Shown here: piece by piece, positions 58,261-64,000 of the stretch
Numbering within the stretch: the stretch's first letter is position 1
Layout: every line of letters starts with the position of its first letter
Position numbers and translations under genes: made by a program
Notes under the pieces: model-generated
Database searches by the model: none
The model's input: the letters and a program-made list of their open reading frames with translations, nothing else
Told to the model about the DNA's origin: nothing
DNA from: Kuschelorhynchus macadamiae
Taxonomy: Eukaryota; Arthropoda; Insecta; Coleoptera; Curculionidae
Length of the DNA stretch: 64,000 nucleotides
Direction: 5' to 3'
Assembly: GCA_030620095.1 (NCBI GenBank)
Contig: JAUTXW010000327.1
Location: 62,001-126,000 of the forward strand

Positions 58261-60994
58261 TCTAATTAGTTCCGTTAGTGTTTTCTTATTTTACATAGAG
58301 ATATTCGGTTTAATCTGATTTTAACAGTAATCTTCCTGGAACGTCGCGTTGCTGCTATAACTTCTTAATTTAGTTGTAATAGTATTTCCGTGAAGATTCA
58401 GATGATGAAACCAAAAAGACATTGTCAATGCATTAAAAAAAACAGCTACAAAATTAATACAAATAAAAGTTTGGTATATAAGTCAATAACCGTGAATCAA
58501 AATATTTTACGTGGTATAAACTTCTGCTCAAAATAAACGAATCAGTTGAATTCTTAAATTTAAAGACAAATATTATCAAAAAAACTAAAAAAGATATCAA
58601 GGCATTTCATTGTAAATCATCTTTCTTTTTTATTTAAAATTAAATTTTTATACAGGATGTGTAACGAAGGGGTGAATTTTCTCCCAATATTATTGAATAC
58701 CGGGTTACTTATTTCTAAATTTCATTGGTATTTAAAACTGGTTGTTGTTAGTTTTATAGTTTGTTAATATCACTACGATACAGTTATTGATTTTTACTGT
58801 AAAATATTTGCTGTCTTAAGCATGGCCCATCGGAAAAGGAACATATTTGATTTTTGATATTTCGCATTTTTTAAACCTACCAGAAAAACTGAGTGTTGTT
58901 TTTAAAACAAGATCTGCGAAGATATTTTCCCAAAATATAAAAGGACCAACCAAACCTAACAAACGACTTCTAGTTTAAACCGGTCAAAAAATGTTGTGGG
59001 CTGACTTTATCAAAATAAGCTAATATTTCCTAAATTAAACAAGCAAAAGCACTACAAATCGGTAACGAAGGTCACCTAGCTTGATTTGATCGAAAAAACT
59101 TGTGGGCCAATCTTATAGCACTAAAAGGGCAATAACGAAGCACGCCTAATGTATGCGAATAAGAAACCTTTAGAGGCTGATCTTGCAATTACAAATAATT
59201 AATAGTTGCACAACTATTTAAGAGATGTTCTAACAGACTGCATCTTTACAGAATGCATCAAGAATGATCTTTTATCTTTACGGTAACACATTTTGTACAA
59301 ATTATCATTATTAAATTAATTCTTGTTTTTTTTTTCTAAAGGCATATATTCTTTGTGCTGAATACTAAATGATACGATTAACAGTTGAGGAACTTAAGAA
59401 AAATAGTTTTATTGGCTTTAGAACAAGTCTCATAATTTTATTAAGTTCTGATCTAGATATAATCACAGACTCCACTTAACATATATACGCTTAAAAGCGA
59501 GTCTACATGTGTTGAACCGATATTCGGATCATTCGTTTTTTGTCAATTTTTTTAGAAATAGGAACAGAAATACTACTAAAATATCTGGTATCCATAGTTC
59601 TTAGAATTAAATTATGTTTTATGAGTAATATTCTCACCGCTAATAGTTAAACTTCATCTGAAATTCCGCTTTCATGTCTAAGAATAATATGTATCTGATT
59701 GATGATGTCAGAACGTCACAAGAAATCTTCCTTCACATACGCTTTGCAGGATTGTGAGTGGTCTGTTCCTTTTTTACAGAAGTTTCTGTCTGCTCCCCGA
59801 AATATGTCCTAATTACTTCCCACGCTGTTCGACCTGTCTCTAAATCTTGTAATATTTTGTTTCTTAACTTCTAGGCAGCCACGGTACGTAGGTGCGTAGG
59901 GTTGTAGTATTCGTCTATAAACAAATTTCCACTTGTTTTTTTCTTAATGACAGTATATTAGTTTTATCATTATTATTATTAACGTTTGCTTCATACCCAA
60001 CAAAGAACGACACTACCTTTCTTTGACACCCAGTGCAATTACTACTAGTTTCTCCTTTCCAATTTTTACAGTGTTTAATTCGTATTAGTTATAAGGTTCA
60101 ATATAGGTTTTAATTTACTACTACATATATTCTTGCTAATCTTTTATGAAACCAGACCCTTATCTATGGGGAGATGGTGGGAAGGTCCCCTCCAATACTT
60201 TTGTAAGGTAGCTATCTGCTACAATCGACTACTAACAATTTTTTAAAATTTACATAGTTCATAATGTATTAACTTAATTTATCATATTATATATAATTCA
60301 AATTATTAGAATGCGTAAACAAATACCACACCTTCGTAGTAAAACAAAACAAATTTTGTTATAATAATAAATAAAAGGTTTTTAAATATTAAGATTTACT
60401 TAATTATATTTAGTAGGTGCAGTGCTTGCGTTGCAGTTGTCAAGTTGGAATTAAGAATATATAAGTAGTACAAAAAATAATTCAAGGTGCTATAAGGAAA
60501 ATGTCTGTGTGATTTGTGTAAGTGTATCTAAATAACTTTATTTTACAAAAATCCGTCTACAACATAATTTCGGAAAATATATAAACAATTATTACCTAAA
60601 GTACCGATAATTGATTTTTTTCTACTACGCTAGGGTCAAATAAATCAAAATGCTTTTAGCAGTTGTTAGTTGTTTCAAAACTCATATCTTATGAAATGTA
60701 TATGGTGGAAAATGTTGATTAGTTTCCAACAAAATCACGAAAAACCATTAAAAATGAGCTTATTTGCAAATGTCAATAACTTTCTTTATATAAATCTAAA
60801 ACTCCGAATAAATATCGTCTAAGTAATGCTATATATGTATACAAAATATTGCTCCTGTGACCTCATTTCTTAATAATGACTATTTGTTTATCTACTACAA
60901 TATATTAATTTATTTATAATTTCAATATTTAATAACCTTTAAATATTAACATATATAAAGTTTTTATATATGTAATATAATATAAAAAATCAGT
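58261..60994. other. AT-rich intergenic stretch
   Basis: A minus-strand patch at 59725-59880 has an open, balanced translation (KLRNKILQDLETGRTAWEVI) without ATG or recognisable family. Nothing else is assigned. Confidence 0.4.
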
Positions 60995-63461
60995 AAATTT
61001 CGTTTACCCGGAACTTGATATGATTTTTCCATTTGTTAGGAATAGTGAAGTGTGACCCAATTTAGTTCAGTACTTAATCACAAATCACACACTTCTTTCT
61101 ACCTATGCCACACTTGACTTTTGAGCATAATTTAAGATAAATTCAATAAGTAGTTTTTACATTGACACATGCCGCCATTTTGTTATATCATGTTGAATTC
61201 GTACCAGCTTATCCCATTTTCACATTTATTTTCTCTATAATTCAATGTTAATTGAACAAAATTTTTGTACGTCGATTTTTAAAAATGTTATTTGGCCGCT
61301 ATTTTGTTTCACCATCTTAAAAACTCTATCTCTATATCATACTTAATTCTGTCATAAAAATTTAAATTAATTTACTAAGTAGTATTTTCAGACTGATTTT
61401 TTAAATATTTTATTAGGCCGCTATTTTGTTTTGCTATCTTGGATTTATATTAAAATATTACGACTTCATTCCTATGTAAAATTTGAGGTAAAGTGGGTAA
61501 TTAGTTTTTTAGTAATAATTTTTTTAACATTGTTACGCCATATTGGATTTTTACCAAAATATTACCAGGTTGTCCCCATATGACCCTTAATTTTTGACTA
61601 AAATTTGAAGTCAATGTGATAAATAGTTTTTAAGCTATGCCGTGAACTGACAGTTACACAGACAGACCGACAGAATTAATAAAACATATTTTTTGGGATG
61701 ACACACAATTCGCAATCCATCCAGTCAGTATAGTTTTTTCAAGTTGAATTTTTAAATATTTTATTAAGCCGCTATTTTCCTCCATTCATTTTGGATCCGT
61801 ACCAACATTTTACCAGTTGAATCCAATATAGTTCTTTGATGTTTGTGTAAAATTTTAGATAAATTGGATTAGTAGTTTTTTAATAATAATTTTTTTAACA
61901 TTTCACTAGACTGCCATTTTGTTTCGCCATATTTGATTTAACAAAATATTAGCATGTCATCCCCATATGACCTTTAATTTTTTATTAAAATTTGTATCAA
62001 AAGATATGTAAAACCTGAGAGGGAAATTTTTTCACGGTTACAAACATTTTATTTCGTCACCATTTTGTTCGGCTATCTTCAATTAGTGCTACAATTTTAC
62101 TAAATGATCCCTATGCCACAATTAGTTATAGCACACAATTTGAAATCAATCCATTAAGCAGTTATTTCAGGCAGAATTTTTAAATATTTTATTAAGCGCC
62201 ATTTTGTTCCGCCATCTTGGCTTCGTACCAATTTTAGTAGTTTATTCCAACATAATGCTTTGATGTTTGTGCATAATTTGAGATAAATTGGATAAATAGT
62301 TTTTTAATAATATTTTTTTAACATTTCATTAGGCGTTTTGTTTCACCATATTTGATTTTTACCAAAATATTACCAAGTTATTCCCATATGACCCTTACTT
62401 TTTGGTAAAAATTTGAATTCAATCGGGTAAGTAGTCTTTAAGCTATGCCGCGAACTGACAGACAGACCGACAAACGGACCGACGGACTTGATTAAACATA
62501 TTTTTTAGCATTTAGGGAAGTTAAAACGTGAAGATATGTCGAGCCTGAGGGGGTGATTTTTTCGTGATTACAAATATTTTATTTTTCTGCCATTTTGTTC
62601 GGCCATCTTGAATTAGTACCACAATTTACTAGTTGGTACCTATATCACAGTTAGTTGGGCACACAATTTGAAATCTATTCATTAAGCAATTTTTTCAGGC
62701 AGGATTTTTAAATATTTATCCGTCATCGTAAATTCGTACCAAAATTTTACCGCGATTTTGTTTCGCCATGTTCGATTTTCAATCAAAGTCAATCGGGCAA
62801 GTAGTTTTAAGCTATTCCGCGAACTGACAGACAGACAGGCAGACCGACCCACGGATCGACGAAAATGATAAAACATAATTTTTGGCATCTAGGGGCGCTA
62901 AAAGGTGGAGATATGTAAAACCTGATAGGGTGATTTTTCACGATTACAAATATTTTATTTGGCCGCCATTTTGTAAACCCCAATTAGATATTGCACACAA
63001 TTTCATATCAATCTATTTAGCAGGCTGAGTTTTTAAATATTTTATTGAGCCCCCATTTTGTTTTTGGATTGGTACCAAAATGTTACCAAATTTTGGATTG
63101 GTACCAAAATGTTACAGTTGATTCCAACATAATACTTCATGTTTGTGCAATTTGAGATAAATTGGATAAGTTATTTTTTAATAATAATTTTTTTAACCCT
63201 TCACTAGGCCCCATTTTGTTTCGCCATATTGGTATTTTACCAAAATGTTACCAGGACATCCCCATATGACCCTTCATTTTTGACCAAAATTTGAAGTCAA
63301 TCGGGTAAGTACTTTTTTAGCTATGCCGCGAACAGAATTTAGAAAACATGTTTATCGACATTTAAGGAACCTGTAACGTGCAGATCTGAAAAAATCTCGG
63401 AGGGTGATTTTTCCCTTTGACATTGGCTATTTAAAGCCAATGCCTTTGACGAGGGAAGTAA
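60995..63461 (-). repeat. Tandem-repeat family with GATGGCGG motifs (reverse, longest copy)
   Basis: At least fourteen subunits of about 120-150 bp follow each other, each with CCATTTTGTTTCGCCAT-like paired motifs, GATTCGTACCAAAATTTTACC and AATTTGAAGTCAATC. About every three or four subunits a block with GACAGACAGACCGAC and TTTAGGGACGCT-like words appears (61650, 62455, 62820, 63330). Left end TTTACCCGGAAC (61003) and right end ACGAGGGAAGTAAAAACG (63450) bound it. It is noncoding; the 68-codon frame at 62682-62888 is incidental. Confidence 0.88.
63423..63443. other. Palindrome flanked by an 8-bp direct repeat
   Basis: ATTGGCT-ATTTAA-AGCCAAT lies between two CCTTTGAC copies (63414-63421 and 63443-63450 approximately). 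It looks like a minimal insertion in the tandem-repeat end. Confidence 0.55.
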
Positions 63462-64000
63462 AAACGAAATTGAAACTAGGTACTCTTAAATTTTTTTACC
63501 GGACCGAACTGCTTTACCCCCCCAGGTTTTAATATAACGCAAGAAACCATTTTTTTTACTAAATTCTGCAGAACTACTTTATATACCGCCGTATATCGCA
63601 AAAATATATCACGCTAATATCGTGGTTGATAGGACTCATTCATTATTTATATTAAAATTACGTCTATTTGGTAAATAAAATTTGTCATAAATTCTCCCTA
63701 AAATGTTACAATATTTAGACTGTCTACTACTACTTTTCAATAGATATTCGTTTTAACCGCTTCTCAAAGCAGACAAGGGGGTATTAGGAAATAGTAGAGG
63801 AAATGTGGAGTTTCAGCTGTTGTATGTTAATCAATGCGAATGAATTAAAAACAAAAAAAATCTATCTTAGTCCCCAATGCATATATCGCAATAACTTTTT
63901 TTAAATACTGGAAAAAATATCATGTTACTTGAATATCAACTCGGAAACATTATAAGTATTTATAAGTTATTTATCATCGAAATTATAAACAAATTAAAAT
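63462..64000. other. Terminal intergenic stretch
   Basis: No gene or repeat boundary is recognised. Confidence 0.45.

Noticed and set aside
62682..62888. 68-aa minus-strand ORF
   Set aside because: It lies entirely in the tandem-repeat family and comes from one subunit by chance.

Overview
The window reads as insect nuclear DNA: very AT-rich, full of (TA)n microsatellites, and made almost entirely of transposable elements at different stages of decay. The element mix (errantivirus-like LTR elements with a baculovirus-F-type env, a pogo/Tigger transposon, CR1/Jockey, I-like and RTE-like LINEs, hAT elements of the ZMYM1/P52rIPK type, a DDE transposase relic) fits an arthropod. A hemipteran is possible, but that is inference from element content only. 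I recognise no host protein-coding gene, tRNA or rRNA.

Layout. 0-1 kb: 3' end of an env-bearing LTR element on the + strand. 1.2-7.4 kb: AT-rich DNA with microsatellites and a foldback element. 7.4-10.2 kb: decayed + strand LINE with endonuclease tail, reverse transcriptase (RT) and RNase H. 11.8-12.6 kb: hAT-type MITE with an 8-bp target duplication. 12.8-16.6 kb: a largely intact CR1/L2-like LINE (EN-RT ORF of at least 912 aa) lying between two pieces of a tandem-repeat family. 16.7-26.4 kb: full-length errantivirus-like element on the - strand, with 711-bp LTRs that differ at about four positions and a 4-bp target duplication. Its gag and env are open, but pol is broken by an insertion, a frameshift and a catalytic Glu-to-Gln change. 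28.4-30.7 kb: structurally complete pogo/Tigger element with an intact transposase.

31-42 kb: a 200-bp duplication, a 0.9-kb element with inverted termini, a decayed sibling of the errantivirus-like element (37.5-39.3 kb), and a 0.64-kb unit duplicated together with (TA)n arrays and a hairpin. 42.5-44.8 kb: hAT transposase pseudogene. 45.4-46.8 kb, 47.1 kb and 61-63.5 kb: further copies of the tandem-repeat family, whose subunits carry paired GCCAT-type motifs. 49.3-50.7 kb: DDE transposase relic next to a Jockey-like RT relic, both on the - strand. 54.0-54.2 kb: an unassigned coding-like stretch. 54.3-54.5 kb: a MITE. 56.2-58.3 kb: RTE-like relic whose RT is partly replaced by a (GA)n microsatellite.

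The genes do not form a host pathway; each serves, or once served, its own element's mobility. The likeliest functional coding regions are the pogo transposase, the LINE ORF2, and the gag and env of the large LTR element. The most unusual structure is the dispersed tandem-repeat family with regularly spaced GCCAT/ATGGC motifs.
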